Below, piece by piece: positions 22,561 to 35,689 of a DNA stretch of 64,000 bases (its first letter is position 1; each line of letters begins with the position of its first letter). A program made the position numbers and the translations under genes. A model generated the notes under the pieces. The model was given only the letters and a program-made list of their open reading frames with translations. It searched no databases and was not told the DNA's origin. This DNA is from Megascapheus bottae (Eukaryota; Chordata; Mammalia; Rodentia; Geomyidae): NCBI GenBank assembly GCA_024803745.1, contig JANJXV010000040.1, forward strand, positions 1,853,414 to 1,917,413, given 5' to 3'.

Positions 22561-23257
22561 GCCAGCAGCCTCCCCCTTCCCTATGGCCGCCGTGCTGCCT
22601 CGTGTATCTGAAGGCCCCGAGCTGCAGTGCAGGGCCTGGGCCCCAGTTTCCTTTCAGAGGGACCTCGAATTCCACAGGAAGCCCACAGAAGAGAGCTGTT
22701 AGCGACAGAGACAGGTGAGGCAAGCAGGTGCGGGCCTTACGGGGCAGGGGTCACCGAGGCCAGGCGTCGGGGGCATGGACACAGTCCCTTCCTTCCTAGA
22801 TGACTTTGTGAGGTGCCTGTCTGTCTGTGGCATCTCTGGGTCCAGGAGGAAGGCAGGATGGTGGCTGTGGGGTTGCCACAAACAATCAAATCCCCCCAGG
22901 CCTCCCCAAGTCCTATTTCCAGCTCCCAGAGTTCCTGTCTAAAGCCACCGTCCCTCGGGAGAGGAATGCGGGGCACGCTGGGCCGGGCCGCGCTCAAATC
23001 ACACATTCCTCAGTGGAAAAACCTAGCGAATAACTCTCATTCCTCCACGCTCCCAGGAAAAACCACATCAGAGAAGCAGCAGCCACACCTCCCCAGAGCA
23101 GGGGGGACAGAAGAGACTGGAGGTGGGGGTCGTCCCTGTCACTCTCCATCAGGACCTGGGACCGCCCCCCTCCATAGCCAGAGGCCTACAGCAAAGGGGA
23201 GAAGCCGAATGTCACCTGTCCCCCCCCTCCCTGGCCTCTGGGACACATCTCTTCCTT

Positions 23258-23352
23258 GTATTGGGATGGGGACTTGAACTCATGGCCTTGGGTTCTCACT
23301 TGGCTTTTTGCTCAAGGCTGGCATTCCACCATGTGAGTCACAGCTCCACTTA
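23258..23352 (-). mobile_element. ID-like SINE half
   Basis: GGACTTGAACTCATGGCC and TCAAGGCTGGCATTCCACC in reverse orientation. Confidence 0.65.
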
Positions 23353-23405
23353 AAATACCCCTCTCTCTTTCTCCACCCCCCCGCCCCGCCCCAGCCTCTC
23401 GTGAT

Positions 23406-23455
23406 GATCCTGGGGCTTGAACTCAGGGCCTGGGTGCTGCCCCTGAGCTCTGGTA
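23406..23455 (-). mobile_element. ID-like SINE fragment
   Basis: Only the B-box end is present: GGGGCTTGAACTCAGGGCC. Confidence 0.6.
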
Positions 23456-23615
23456 CCTGAAGATGTGAGGGCTATTCTTTCTAGACAGATCTGTGTCAGA
23501 TCTCCCAAAGGCCTAGAACATTCCCAGGACTAATTCACCATTGTGAATAAATGCTGAACTGGCTTACACAGCAACTTTCGTGGCTTCGGCTGCCGTGGAC
23601 TCAACCGAGGTGACA

Positions 23616-23905
23616 GGCCTGAGTGCAGTGGCTCACGCCAGTGATCGTTGGGAGGCAGAGATGGAGAGGCTCGTGGCTGGAGGCCAGGCTGGGCACACAA
23701 GTTGAGGAGACCCTTCCTCCCACACAGTAGAAAGCTGGACCCCGTATTGAGGGCTACTTGAGAGGGGTCAAGCCTCAACCTGGGACACACAAGACTACTT
23801 GAGAAACAAGAGAAGAACGAAAGGGCTGGGGTGCCTGGGCTTCAGCGACCGAGGTGCCTGTTCACGAGTTCAAATCCCAAATCCCAGTGCCATCAAAAGA
23901 AAGGA
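23616..23905 (+). mobile_element. Older B1-like plus ID-like SINE
   Basis: AGTGGCTCACGCCAGTGATC and a GGCCAGGCTGGGCACAC part are followed by a diverged tRNA-like half (CGAGTTCAAATCCC). Confidence 0.6.
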
Positions 23906-24999
23906 TTTGAAATGAAAAAGTGCGTGTGAGCAGAATCACTAGGGCCTTTTCTCCTCCTTATCCCCTAGAGGACACAGCTCATGGCTCCGTCGCCTTCCCA
24001 CCGGCGGAGGCCGTGGCGTCTGGAGGTGACTGAGAGCGCCACTCAGATGCCAGCGTTCCCCAAGGGGGCGCCCAGACCCCGCTCCTGGTACCGTGAAATG
24101 CTGATCAATGGTCTAGCAAGGAGCCCCAAGGCCAGGAGGGGACGGAGCCACTGCCCTGACATGAGTGCTGAGCTGAGGGGTCCCCACAGCCCACCCCAGA
24201 GATCCACCCAACTCCACGTCCTTGCCAGCACCGCCGTTTCCACATGAGGGTCTGGAGGGAAGGAGCTGGGAACGTTCCTTGGTAAACGATGCGTCTGGAG
24301 TCTGAAGAGGATCCCCCCACACCCCTCCTCGTCCCCTAAGAATGCGCTATATGGAGATTGCAACCTGGACACACCTGTCAGTCTGTCTGTCCACGTCCAG
24401 CTGGCCGGAAATGGAAAATGTTGCAACGCCCGTCTCCGTGGGAAACACTGAGACCTGGGGAGGAGGGCCTGAGTGGGTCAGGAGCTCTGGAACATTCCTT
24501 GGTAGCTCCAGGAATGAGATGGACGGGACGAGGCGGCTTCCGGGTCTGGGTGAGGGGTGATGCGCCCTTTTTACTTGCCGTCTGCGCTGGTGCACAGGGC
24601 TGGGAGCTAATCCCCCCACATGGGGGAGGAAAACTAGGGAGAGGCCTTGTTCAAGACCTCAGCAGATACCCCCCCGGACACCCTGGATCCTCCCCGGTAC
24701 CCCCAAAATGCCCCCAGAAACCCCTGGGCACCTCTGACCCCTAACCTGTAGCTCCCTCTGCCATGTGGAGGGGTGTGGCCTACCGGGAGGAAGTTAGGCC
24801 ACATGGGGGGGCCAAGCCCAGTGGGAAGGAGTACGTACACGGTCCTTCCCTGCCGTCCACCCCCACCCCAGCCCTCTCCCAGACAAAGGGACAGACGGCG
24901 CCCTACCCAAACCCCGCTTGCCGTCCACAGCACGTGCTTCCCACCACTCAAGAGAGGCGATGAGACGATCTCTGAGGAATGGACGGGGCTAGGCTTTTG

Positions 25000-25074
25000 A
25001 TCCTATTCTTAGTCAAACCTCATTAATCAGTAATAAGAAATCCTTCCCAAATTAGTGGGAGCTGCAAAATGTGA

Positions 25075-25111
<37 letters not shown>

Positions 25112-25225
25112 AAGACAGTGTGGCTGCTTTCAAGGCCCGAGCACGTGACAAATTAAAATCTCAATGTCTCCTACATTGAAGTTTAATGGAAATCATAATT
25201 TTAAAAAAAAAGCACATTATGCTTC
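25000..25225. other. AT-rich unique island, candidate conserved non-coding element
   Basis: TCATTAATCAGTAATAAG and TTGAAGTTTAATGGAAATC flank a GT run. The composition is far from the local average. Confidence 0.35.
25077..25109. repeat. (GT)n microsatellite
   Basis: About 15 pure GT units. Confidence 0.95.
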
Positions 25226-25484
25226 AGGCTGCGGCTGGCTGAGATGGCTGGAATTGGATTGAACGCCAAGGCCTGCCCAGGCGAAGATGGCTGGATGCTT
25301 CAGAGACCTGGAGCCCCCCTCGAGCTGATTCCTGGAGCCTGGGGCGGGGGGAGGGACTCCTTGAGGGTCACAATTGACACAGGTCACTTAGACGCCCCTG
25401 AAGTCAGACCCCACCAATGGCAGTGACTGCCAGCCCACCCAGAGATGGGAATTCTGGACGTCCTCATAAAGAAAACCTCTGCTC

Positions 25485-25742
25485 AATTCAGGGCGCCGGT
25501 GTCGTCCGCCTGTCCTCCCTCCCAGCAACTCAGGAGGCTGAGATCTGAGGATCATGGTTCAAAGCCAGCCCAGGCAGAAAAGTCTATGACTCTTACATCC
25601 AATGAACCAGCAAAAAACAAAACAAAACAAAAAGAATCTGGCAGTGGAGGTGTGGTACAAGTGGCAGAATGCCAGCCTTCAGCAAAAGAGCTCAGGGACA
25701 GAATCTAGGCCCTGAGTTCAAGTTCGAGGACTGGCACACACA
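25485..25742 (+). mobile_element. B1/ID-like composite SINE
   Basis: Both halves are joined by an (AAAAC)n linker. Confidence 0.75.
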
Positions 25743-26365
25743 AAGCCTGGGCCCTCCCCTCCCCCACCCCCCACCCTCTGTGACCCGACAGCACAAGGCA
25801 GAGCGGCCAGGAACTTGGCTGGGGAAAGTCTGTTCCACTAGGTGTAGTCTCCATATACGAGGCCTCTACAGGCTTAGTGCCCATCGGTGGAGGACAGAGA
25901 GGAGGGGCGAGGCCCCACCGGAGTCCAGGCCTCAAGGGGGCCCCACACCCCCCTCCAGCCCTGCCAGCTGTCCCTGCACCAAACACGATCACCGCACACA
26001 AGTATTTCCTGAGTTCTGGGAGCCCGCTGACCCGGGTGGGGCGGGGAGGGGGGTCCCTAATCCTGCAGCTCCATCCGGCCTCCCTAGGAGGGGATGGTGG
26101 AACCTGAGAACTCCGGACGCCGCTGCTCCCCAAGCCACCAGCACGCCACACTGCACGCACCCCACTCCGGACATCTCCGGGCTACATTCCTCCACTGCAG
26201 GCTCACAGCAGGGGCAGAGCAGGAGCCCAGCAAAGCTATCAAGTGAGGAAGAGAAGAAACAGGATCGGGGGTGGAGACCGGACAGAACTAGGAACAAAGT
26301 CCAGCAAACACGGCGTCTCGTTCAGATGGACTGCCATTCAATGTTGGACACAAGTAGGTCAAACG

Positions 26366-26480
26366 CCCGCCAACCAGGCCCGTGATCCCAGCCACTCAGG
26401 AGACAGAGTTCAGACAGATGGAAGTTCAAAGCCAGAGCAGGCCACAAATGAAGCAAAACAAGGTATCAAGACCTCATCTC
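26366..26480 (+). mobile_element. B1-like SINE fragment, diverged
   Basis: GATCCCAGCCACTCAGGAGA and GAAGTTCAAAGCCAG. Confidence 0.55.
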
Positions 26481-26679
26481 AATCAATCAGAGGGATGTGG
26501 TGGCCAGTTACTGTGCTCCCCCAAGATAACTAAATCCCAAAAGGCCGAGGGCCTGACTTGGGAAGGAGAAAGCCAGAAGCCTGGATTCAAACTCCCTATC
26601 ACAGACAGCTCCATCCTGGCACGGCAACCAACTGCGGTTTCTGCTGCTGCTCCTTCTTTTCGGCCGTGGGTCGCCTCCC

Positions 26680-26792
26680 AGTCAGGTTAGTGGGGTACAC
26701 TTGTAACCTCAGCCTCTACTAACAGCCACTTCCAAGAGGATCTCAAGTTTAAAAACCGTCTGGGCTACACAGGAAAACCACATCACAAAGAC
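26680..26792 (+). mobile_element. Diverged B1-like SINE
   Basis: A CTTGTAACCTCAGCC and GGCTACACAGGAAAACC pattern. It directly precedes a dimeric ID-like copy. Confidence 0.45.
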
Positions 26793-26972
26793 CTGGAGTG
26801 TGGCCTAGTGGTAGAGTGCTTGCCTAGCATGCACGAAGACCCAGGTTCAATTCCTCAGTGCCACATACTTAGAATAAACTGGAAAGTGGCGCTGTGGCTC
26901 AAGTGGTAGAGCTCTAACCTTGAGCAAGTCCAGGGACAGCGCTCAGGCCCTGAGTTCAAACCCTGGGACTGG
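26793..26972 (+). mobile_element. Dimeric tRNA/ID-like SINE
   Basis: Monomer 1 has A box TGGCCTAGTGG and B box GGTTCAATTCC. Monomer 2 has TGGCTCAAGTGG and GAGTTCAAACCC. It is a good example of the family. Confidence 0.85.
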
Positions 26973-27001
26973 CAAATGCATGCACGCACACACGCCACGC
27001 A

Positions 27002-27250
27002 TAGTAAGCAGCATGCACTCGTAATCCCTGAACTCAGGAGACAGCGATGGAGGCAGAAAGATCACAAGGCCAAACCTGGACTATGTAGTAAGATCATGCA
27101 GATCAGAAGATCCAAGTTCAAAGCCAGCCTTGACAGAATGAAGTCCCTCTGGATTCCATCTCCTATATAACAGCAAAATGTCAGGCTGGAAGCCTGGCTC
27201 AAGTGGTAGAGCCATAAATCTATGGTGACAGCACAAGGCTCTGAGTTGGA
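27002..27250 (+). mobile_element. B1/ID-like composite SINE, diverged
   Basis: GTTCAAAGCCAGCCTTGACAG is followed by CCTGGCTCAAGTGGTAGAGC. Confidence 0.65.
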
Positions 27251-28226
27251 GCCAAAGGGGGGGGGCGATTCGTATGCCACTAACAGCACCCCTTCTGACA
27301 GGTGGGGACTGGGGGGCCCAGGCCAGGGGGGTTTTGCCGACCAGTCTCCCCTACGTCTACACTCATCCCACCACCACCCCCCGCTGCCCTCAGTGCGGAG
27401 CCAGGATCAGATGGGGAAAGTCAGAAACTTTACACTTAAAAATGCCAGAGAACTTAGATCACGTGCGATTAAAGCGTGAACGGGGGACAGGAGGGCAGAC
27501 AGCGCGGCTCAGAGGCGGCTCTGGAAGAGCCCCAGGTGGCCGGGAGCGGGCAGAGCTGGCACAGCAGCCAGCAGCACCAGGACGTGTTCTTTGTGAGCAA
27601 AGGGGGCGGGGGAGGTGTCTTTTGACCCGAGGCACAGGGGCAGGTGCCTTGCAGGCCCGAGGGGGAGACAGCCCAGCTGGGCAGGCTCAACCAAGCCAAG
27701 CCCTGCAAGCCAAGCCCCTTAGAAGCTCAGCCTGGATCGGAGGCTCAAGGAGGGAGATGCCCCCCAACCCCCACAGCAGTGGACAGGAGGCAGGGGTGCG
27801 GGGAGCCCTGTTTCCGGGGGGGGGTTCACTCCAGCTTGTCTTAATTAGGAAGAACACCCCCCACCCCCCACCCCGCCTCTCCTGCTCTGGGCTGACAGCC
27901 CCGGCTTCCATTTTTCTATTTCTCTGAGGTGGGGGGAGGGGAGGCCAGCACAAAGCAGAACAAAAGCTCAGGTTCCTTTATCCCTTGCCCAGTTCCGCCT
28001 GCACCCCAGAATCATGCAGGTGGGAGACCATGGGCCCCAGAACCCCAGCGTGGGAAGGGACAGGGCCGAAGGGGACCTCGGGGTCTCTGGGGTCTTGGGG
28101 TCTTGTGTGCCCTGATGTAAATTACCCAGCGTCCACCATGTGCCCAGAGTCATGGTAGGTTCCAGACTTTTTCCAAATTGAAACTGGGGGGTCAGAGGTT
28201 AAAAGGCCACCAGTCACTCCAGCTGT

Positions 28227-28423
28227 TTTTTGTCAGTTGTGGGGCTTGAACTCATGGCCTGGGGTGCTGCCCCTGAGCTCTTCCACTCAAGGCTACCACC
28301 CTACTCCTGGAGCCACAGCCCTACTTCCGGTGTTCTGGTTAATTGGGCTGGCTTTGAACCGGGAGCCTCAGATCTCAGCCTCCCTGAGTAGCTGGGATGA
28401 CAGGCGTGAGCCACCCCGCCCAG
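28227..28423 (-). mobile_element. B1/ID-like composite SINE
   Basis: Reverse copy with both halves and a short internal deletion. Confidence 0.8.
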
Positions 28424-28767
28424 CTACTCCAGCTTTTTAAACACACATTCCTCCCTGCGCCATGCTCACTGGAAGAGAGGAGGAGAGGCCAGGCTGCAGG
28501 GCAAGGCCTGGCCCTTTGTCTCCCACCATCCAGTGGGCCTCGCCTCTCCCGTGCCCAGGCTGGGCTGCCCACTCGAGGGAGAGGGTCCTGCATGCTGCTG
28601 CTCGGAGCCAGGGGGGGGGGACACGGATGCTGACAGCACCCCAACTTGTCTGCGTGTTTACTGAAAACAAAGAGAATCGTGTTTCCCATTTGGGCTCAAG
28701 CAGAGGCTCCTCTTGGCTTGGCCAAATATTTGCAATTCTGTTTCCAAGGTTGCTGGGGGTAAAACAG

Positions 28768-28918
28768 AAGGTGGAGGGGGAGAAGGCAGGGGAGGAGGGG
28801 GGGAAGAGGAGGGAGGAGGGAGGGGGAAGAAAGGGGATAGGAGGAGGGGGAAGAGGGGGAGAGGAGGAAGAGGAGGAGGAGGGGGGAGAGGAGGGGGAGA
28901 GGAGGAGGAAGAATGGAG
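28768..28918. repeat. GGA/GGGGA purine tract
   Basis: About 150 bp of plus-strand purine with no regular unit. Confidence 0.9.
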
Positions 28919-29156
28919 GCTGGGGCAGGACGTGAACTGCAGGAGTGATTCCGGGGGGATCTCTAACCCCCTCCCACAGGCACCTGGCATTCTCAGCCTG
29001 TGACCCCCAACGGCCAAGGGCAGCGTGTACGGGCAGACCTGCACCGGGCCCGGAGCCCAGCTAAATCCGGGACTGCCGGCCGGCACCTGACTTCCGGATG
29101 GCGTCCACCACAGAGGTCAAGGGCTGTCCTAGAGGAGGCGGGGAGGCCCTCGTGTG

Positions 29157-29250
29157 GCCCCCTGTGGCTCAAGTGGCAGAGCACCAGCGTTGAGCCAAAA
29201 GAGCCGATCAAGAGGGCACGGTCCCGGGTTCAAGCCCCACTACTGCTAGG
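29157..29250 (+). mobile_element. ID-like SINE half
   Basis: TGTGGCTCAAGTGGCAGAGC and GGGTTCAAGCCCC. Confidence 0.7.
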
Positions 29251-30255
29251 TATGCACGAGCACGCACACGCACACATGCACACTCAGCATCACCATCTTA
29301 AAACAGGCAGTGCAGGAACCAAGTGGCAGCCCTCCCTCGCCCCCAGCGGCAGATGTGGGGGCTTGGAGGCAGGCCCACCTGCCCCCAGTGGCTCCCCACT
29401 ATGGCAGGAGCCCAGCAATCCCCTCACCACCCTCCCAGTGCCAGATCCTCTACAGCTCTGTAACAGGGGCGACCCCACAGCCCCTTTCTTGGGGTGTTAT
29501 TATAGGAAGACAGCCCCGGGCTGACGGAGCAACTTACCCAAGGGGGCACGGTGCTGTCCTGACACACACAGAAGCCTCTATCTACACGGGTGTCTGTATG
29601 AACACACACTTAGCTGGATGCCTCCACACTTGTGCAAGCCACGTGTGTATAGATTCACACCTGTGTGAGCGTGCACACCTCTGCCTTTGTGCGTTGGTGC
29701 ATGTACACGCACACGCGTTCTGCGGGTGTGGGAAAGCCCGCCACAAACCCCAGGGACCGGCGGCCAAGGCACTCGTGCATGCTCGCAGCTGGCCTGCAAA
29801 GACACGCCAACTGTGTCCCGGGCTGGACGGGCTGGACGGGCTGGAGAGCGGCCTGCGCTGGGGAGGAAGAACTTCACTGGGAAAAAATGTGGACGGGGTT
29901 TCGTGTGAGCGGAAGGAAGGACGGACTGACAGGGCCCGGGCCCAGAGGCTTTCTGAGGAGGCAGGCGTGCTGTGCAGGGAGTATTGAGTGAAAGGCTCCC
30001 GCAGAGCCCAAGTCTTGGCACGGCAAAAGGGGGCCCCCAGCTAGGAAGGGCTGAGAGCCCCCGAACACATCAGGTCCTCTCTCACGGTGTGGCTGAGCCC
30101 CCACGCTGCACACACGAGACCCGAGACTGTGAACAAAACCACCTGCCATTGCGAGGCCTCACCACAGGGCTCAAGGCCAGACTCACACCAGGCACCCCAA
30201 AATAAGCCTTCCCCCGCCCCTCAGGAAAACAAACCAAAACAACTAGCAAAAATGC

Positions 30256-30470
30256 TATCCAGATGCAGGGGACTCACGCCTGTCACCCCAGCTCCTCTAG
30301 AGACTGAGACCTGAGGACGGAGGTGAGAGGGCAGCCGGAGGAAGGAACGCCCAGGAGATTCTCATCTCCAACCAACCAACCAAAAGCCAAAAGCGGAGCT
30401 GTGGCTCAACTGGTTGAGCACAGAAGCAGCATCCAGGCCCCGAGTTCAAGCCCCAGTACCGGCACCAAGA
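30256..30470 (+). mobile_element. B1/ID-like composite SINE
   Basis: Both halves are present: GGACTCACGCCTGTCACC and CCGAGTTCAAGCCCCAG. Confidence 0.75.
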
Positions 30471-31047
30471 GAAACAATCATCAACCAAGCCCCTAGCTTG
30501 TGAGGTGGCCTTAGCCAGGGTCTTCTCAGGGCCGAGAGCCCCTATAATATTCAGCTGCCCAGCACCCCACTTTCTGTCTCTGTCTTTCGTGTCCCCCCCA
30601 CACCCAGCTGGCGTCTACCTCAGGCCTGGCTGCAGCTGCGCCTGCACCCTCAGACACTGTCAGCGGCAGGCTGAATGAAGGATGGATAGTCCAGTAAATG
30701 AATGACGTCTTCCTCAGAGAGAAGCATGTTTGGAAGGAAGTGTTCAAGGAAGTCTGCTCGCCAGGGACAGGACTCCAAGCCCGGGCACCCCTCCCCTCCG
30801 CCCCTTCCAAACCCAGAAAACACAGATTCCTGCGCCCGTTCCCTGAAATTCAGATCCAGAGGATCCGGGATGGGGGCCCAAGAATCTGAATTATTCAAAA
30901 GCTTTCCAGATGTGTGCAGCGCAAAGCCACGTCTGGACCACTCATGTCTGTGACTCTCGGCCAGGCTCAGTCCTGCACCGGGCGAGACAGCGCTCGGAAG
31001 AAAGGACAATGGAGAAAGCGCCCAACTTCAGACCCAGGAAACTGCTG

Positions 31048-31108
31048 GACGGATGGACAGATGGATGGATGGACGGACAGACGGACGGACGGACGGATGG
31101 ATGGACAG
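31048..31108. repeat. (GGAC/GGAT)n tract
   Basis: GGACGGAC and GGATGGAT units, a short relative of the array at 19.6 kb. Confidence 0.85.
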
Positions 31109-31878
31109 GTGGCTGTGCATAGCCTGATCAGTGGGCCACACCAGCGAAGGACTTCGGTTCCATCCCATCCAGGAGCTCAAGCTCCTTAGAGTACCAGCAA
31201 GGAGCCTGGACTTTCAGACGCGCTACCCAGAGCCAGGACAAAACCTGTCCTACTGTAGATCACACCCAAGGCCCTCCAACATCAAACCAGCAGGCCAGAA
31301 GGAGTGGAGGCGCAGCCTCTTCCTGTTGGCCTGCCCTCGTCCCGGGCTGGAATCGGTGAGGGATTTCATGGATTCATTCATAGAAATGATGACAGACAGT
31401 GGGGCTAAGCCAGGCCAAGCGCCCTGCACAGGGGAGGGAATCAACCATTCAGAGAGCGGCTGAATCACCCTTGCGTTCCCCTCCCCCCCAACCAGAGGCA
31501 GGGGGCCTCTCTCCTCCTCCCATCACCCCTTCCTCCCAACCTCGGGGAGATTGATGGAGCCAGGACAGCTGCAGCTGGGGGGAGGGCTGGGGGACACAAC
31601 AGCTGTATGGGGGGGTGCAGACTCCGGGCTGAGATGGAGAAGGAGGAAGTCCTGCCTCTGGCCTCAGCCACACACTTCTCCTCCAGGTCCTGCTCTGACC
31701 TGGACCTCGGTCCATCTGCTTCCTGAAGGCACATGGGTGTCTCTGGGGTTCACACATGGGGAATCCCCAGGTGGTAGGACCCCGGGATCCAGGCCCACCA
31801 CCCCGGGCGGACCAGAGCCCCACTCTCCACAACCCAGCCCTCCAGTTTGACAGCCAAAAGAACATATAAAAATTCGGC

Positions 31879-32116
31879 TGTAGCCAGCCTGGCGGCTCGC
31901 ACCTCTCATCCCAGCCAGCTACTCAGGAGGCTGAGATCTGAGGATCGCAGTTCAAAGCCAGCCCAGGGCAGAAAAGCCCATGAGACACGTACCTCTAGTG
32001 AGCCACCAGAAAACCACAAGTGGTGCTGTCGTTCACAGTGCTAGAGCACCAGCCTTGAGAGAAAGAGCTCAGGGACGGTGTCCAGGCCCTGAGTTCAAGT
32101 CCCACAACTGACCAAA
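31879..32116 (+). mobile_element. B1/ID-like composite SINE
   Basis: Nearly full length with little erosion. Confidence 0.8.
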
Positions 32117-32704
32117 TAATATTAGGTCTTGGGTGTGCCGGCCACCGAGTCTGACAGCCGCTGGCCTCTGTGTCAGGGTCCACCCGGACAGGAGAGAGCA
32201 GAAAGCCCCGATTGGGGTGGGGCTGCCAGGTGCCCTGTGGGGAGAGGGGATAGAGAAGAGCCCTGGAGCCAGCCCCTGTGGGCCACCAACGTGGCTCTCC
32301 CCTGGGAGAGTCCCCCAGGCCTGCCTGCAGGACGGGGCAGCGGCAGCTGTCACGCAGGCTCCATTTCTGGAATGTTCCAGATGCTTGTCATTTCTTGGCT
32401 GCCTCCTGGCCTTTCCTGACTCAAGGTCAGCACCCTGTCCAGGACTCGAAGCACTGACCTCTGCAGCCCAGCAACTCCCTGGCCCTGCCTGGCTGCCCAG
32501 CAGAACCGACACAGGCCAGGGCCCCCTGCCTCTAGCCTGAACCCCAAGATCACCCGCATAGGAGCCCGAATCTCAGGGGAGCTCAGGCCACATATGCCCT
32601 CTCCATGGGGTCTCCCTGACCAGGGCTCCCTGAGGGGGGGCTCTGGGATCCCCCTTCCCCTCCCCCGCCATCCCAGGGCCCGCCCAACCCCACCAAGGGC
32701 ACCT

Positions 32705-32850
32705 CACAATCGCCTCCCCTTTCTCAGATGGTAAGACTGAGGCCAGGCGGGGAGGGTTTGCCGGGAGGGGCACAGACGCAGGGCCTGGGCGTGGGGAGAA
32801 GGTTTCCATGCCTGTGCCTGTGGGGGCCCAAGGTCACAGCCAAGACCTGG
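32705..32850 (+). repeat. Probable MIR fragment
   Basis: CTCAGATGGTAAGACTGAGGC and, further on, CCCAAGGTCACAGCCAAG are in MIR order. Confidence 0.45.
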
Positions 32851-33486
32851 GCGCCCGGTGGCTCGTTCACAGGACCAGGCTGGAGTGGGCAGTCCATCTG
32901 TGCCCTCAGCCTGCCAAGAGCCCCCCCTGCCATGCGTGGTAATGAAGCGTGAAGCATGGCACAGGACAGGGACAGGCTCAGGCACCGGCCTTTCATTTCC
33001 GATGTCCCAGCCTTGCAGCTCCAGTTGCCTGGACCCTTTCTTCCCCGAACCCCAGGCGGCCATCCGTCATCTTGGCTGAGGCTGGCCTTCCCCCTCCCCC
33101 CACCAGCCATCTGGACAGAGCATGGAGGGGAGAGGACAGGATGGCGCTGGCAGGGCCTGCCCGTGGGCACAGCGCCCAGGGCTAGCTCCTCTCCCGGACC
33201 CCTGGAATGGAGGGGAAAAGTGCACCCTGAAAGGGCGGGCACCTGGTGGGACAGTGAAGTGAGCACGCTGACACAACAAGGACCAGCAGCCACGAGGGGG
33301 TCTGGCCCGGGCGGTTCCAGTGGAATCCGGTGGGGAGCCATGGCTGTGCCAGCCGTCAGGGGGCCAGAGCGCTGTGCGTGTGAGGCAATGAGCGTGGGGT
33401 GTGTGAGTGTGTGGAGGGCGTGCATGGGGTGTGCTCATGTGGGTATGCAAGTGCATCCATGGGGGCGGGGGTTTGTGGATGCGTGG

Positions 33487-33542
33487 GGGGGAGGGAGGGG
33501 GAGAGAGGAGGAGGGAGGGAGGAGGGAGGGAGGGAGGAGGAA
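33487..33542. repeat. GGGA purine tract
   Basis: GGGAGGGA and GGAGGA units. Confidence 0.85.
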
Positions 33543-33569
33543 GCAGGCAGAGGAGCAGCGCGCTTGCCA

Positions 33570-33645
33570 CATCTCCTTTGTTGGCAATTAGTTTCTGGAG
33601 TGGGTAACAATGAAGATAATTAGTGAGGGGGGAGGAGACGGCTCA
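33570..33645. other. Unique island, candidate conserved non-coding element
   Basis: TCCTTTGTTGGCAATTAG (SOX-like CTTTGTT plus CAATTAG) and GAAGATAATTAGTGAGG. Confidence 0.3.
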
Positions 33646-33857
33646 GAGATGGAGGACGTGGGGCTCACAGCACACAATGCAGCAACCACCTCCGAGGGCC
33701 AGCTCCACGTGGCCACAGCCTGACGAGTGGCTGGACACGCCACGGACCTCAGAGATAAACATGGCAACCCCACAGCCAGCACGGCGGACGGGCACGGGGG
33801 GGGGACACAGAGGCTGATGGTCCCTCCACGGGGACCCCCAGGCAGGCGGCATGGAAG

Positions 33858-33953
33858 CGAGGCCCAGGGTCAGTGGTAGAGCGCCAAGCCTTGAGCGAAT
33901 GGAAGCTCGGGGACAGCGCCCAGGCCCTGAGTTCAAACCCCAGGACTGACCCA
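33858..33953 (+). mobile_element. ID-like SINE half
   Basis: AGTGGTAGAGCGCCAAGCC and GAGTTCAAACCCCAGGACTG. Confidence 0.7.
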
Positions 33954-34350
33954 AAAGAAAAGTATGTGAGGCGCATGGCACCCCCATGTGTGAACACGCA
34001 TGTGTGCCCAGGCTCACGTTTCCCAAGCAGGCAGAGGCGAGGGCGGGGTGTGGGGGGACCGGGCCCTGCCCCGTGTAAGCCGAGCCTGGGACCCGATTCT
34101 CACGGAGGGATTACTACGTTACATTCTTTCCCACGGGCAGCTGGCCCTGTCACATAAATAATCACGGCCCTCCACTAGTGTCACCTGCTGCCCCACAGCC
34201 CCGCCGCCGACCCCCAGGAAGGGAGGGAGGCAGCAGCAGGGAGGGGTGGCCCCCAGGGGCCAGCCTGAACCCACCCAATGCCTGGCACAGCAGAGGAAGG
34301 GGTGCCTGGCTACTCGCAGGGGATTCTGGGGCACAGGGCAGCGTGGGATG

Positions 34351-34498
34351 GAGGTCTGAGGATTGGGGGTCAGAGCCAGCTAGATCGTCCAGGAGCCTCT
34401 CATCTCCAATGAACCACGCAGGCGCTGTGGATCAAGTGGTGAAGCGCCAGCCCTGAGCACAAAGAGGCTCAGGGACAGCGCCCAGGCCCTGGCACACG
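34351..34498 (+). mobile_element. B1/ID-like SINE, truncated
   Basis: It begins in the 7SL half and ends before the B box. Confidence 0.65.
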
Positions 34499-34721
34499 AT
34501 CTTCTCAGTGTCGCCTCCCTTTCCTCTTGGGGACAGTTCTGAGTGCACGGGGGTCCCTGGGGAGCCCTTCCTGGCTGGCCTGTGGTAAGCCAAGCTCCGA
34601 GAGACCAACGGCAGGAGCGTGTTTTCTCTCCCACGAGGAAGCCGGACAGGACGAATGCTACAGGACCATCGGCGTCCACACACGGGAGACCAGAGCAGGA
34701 GGCCCTCAGGGAGGGGCAGAC

Positions 34722-34850
34722 ACAGCCGGGGACACAACATGGAAAATGACCTCCACAGCTTGAGGGTGGGGATGGGAGGAAAAAGGGAGGGGACACTGTC
34801 GAAAAAGAAGGAGATACCCTCATGACCTGACGGGTGGAACCGTCACCCCT
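34722..34850 (+). repeat. Unclassified interspersed repeat, copy 1
   Basis: It shares CTCCACAGCTT, GGGAGGGGACACTG and TCATGACCTGACGGGTGGAA with 62112-62262. I cannot name the family. Confidence 0.5.
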
Positions 34851-35689
34851 TTGTCCATCCCATTTACAAGGATAATTTAAAATCAGAGGGGGATAAAAAA
34901 CATTTCCCACATCACACCGCACAACTTCCCACGAGACACACTCACTGCACACCTGCCTGGAGCCCTGTGCCACCAGACCACAGAAGAAAAAGAACGACTT
35001 CCAAGATGGAGGGGGGGAGGGGAAGGGGAGGGGGAGGGGGAAAGGTGTGGACAGAAGAGAGAGGGACAGTGAGAGCTGGCTGCTGCAGCCACCTGTGCAG
35101 GGCTCTCACAAGCCCTGAGCAGGCAGACAAAGGCAGGGGACCCAACGTGGAGCCCCCAGACCTCCCCCCCTCCCCAGAACAGAAAGGCACTGGCTGGCGA
35201 CGCTGAAACCTGAGCGGGATGGCAGCGCTGAGATTTACATCTGGGAAAGCGGAGGCCTCCTGCCAGATGTGGGCCTGGCTCTGTGTGCGGACAGCACAGG
35301 CTGCAGCAGGGTCTAGGCCGCCCCCCCAATCCGGGACCCAGGCAGAGGCTTGGGGGAGGGGAGGCCCCACGGGGGAGGACTCCCCACCCTGGTGACCAGC
35401 CCTCAGCAACAAGGAGCCTGTCACCCTAGCAGGTGACACCCCCAGCTCCAGCCACAAGGGGACCCCACGAACCACCCGCTGCCGGGTCCTGAGGGGAAGG
35501 ACGCCCAAAGAAGGGGCGGGGGTCACCCCCTCTTGAGCAGTACAGCCAGCACCAGATACCAGACCCCAGCTCCGAGCTCTGAGGGCCCCCTGGACCCCAC
35601 CCCCACCCCCACCCCCACAGCTCGGGGCTGCACCTTGGAGGGGCCGAGGGCTGGGGAAGGGGGCAGGAAGGAAACGGAGCCCCTGAAGA

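Noticed and set aside
26793..26970. A-box and B-box sequences resembling tRNA genes, here and in many other copies
   Set aside because: They belong to tRNA-derived SINEs. The cloverleaf is degenerate, they are dimeric or fused to 7SL-like DNA, and they are repeated many times.
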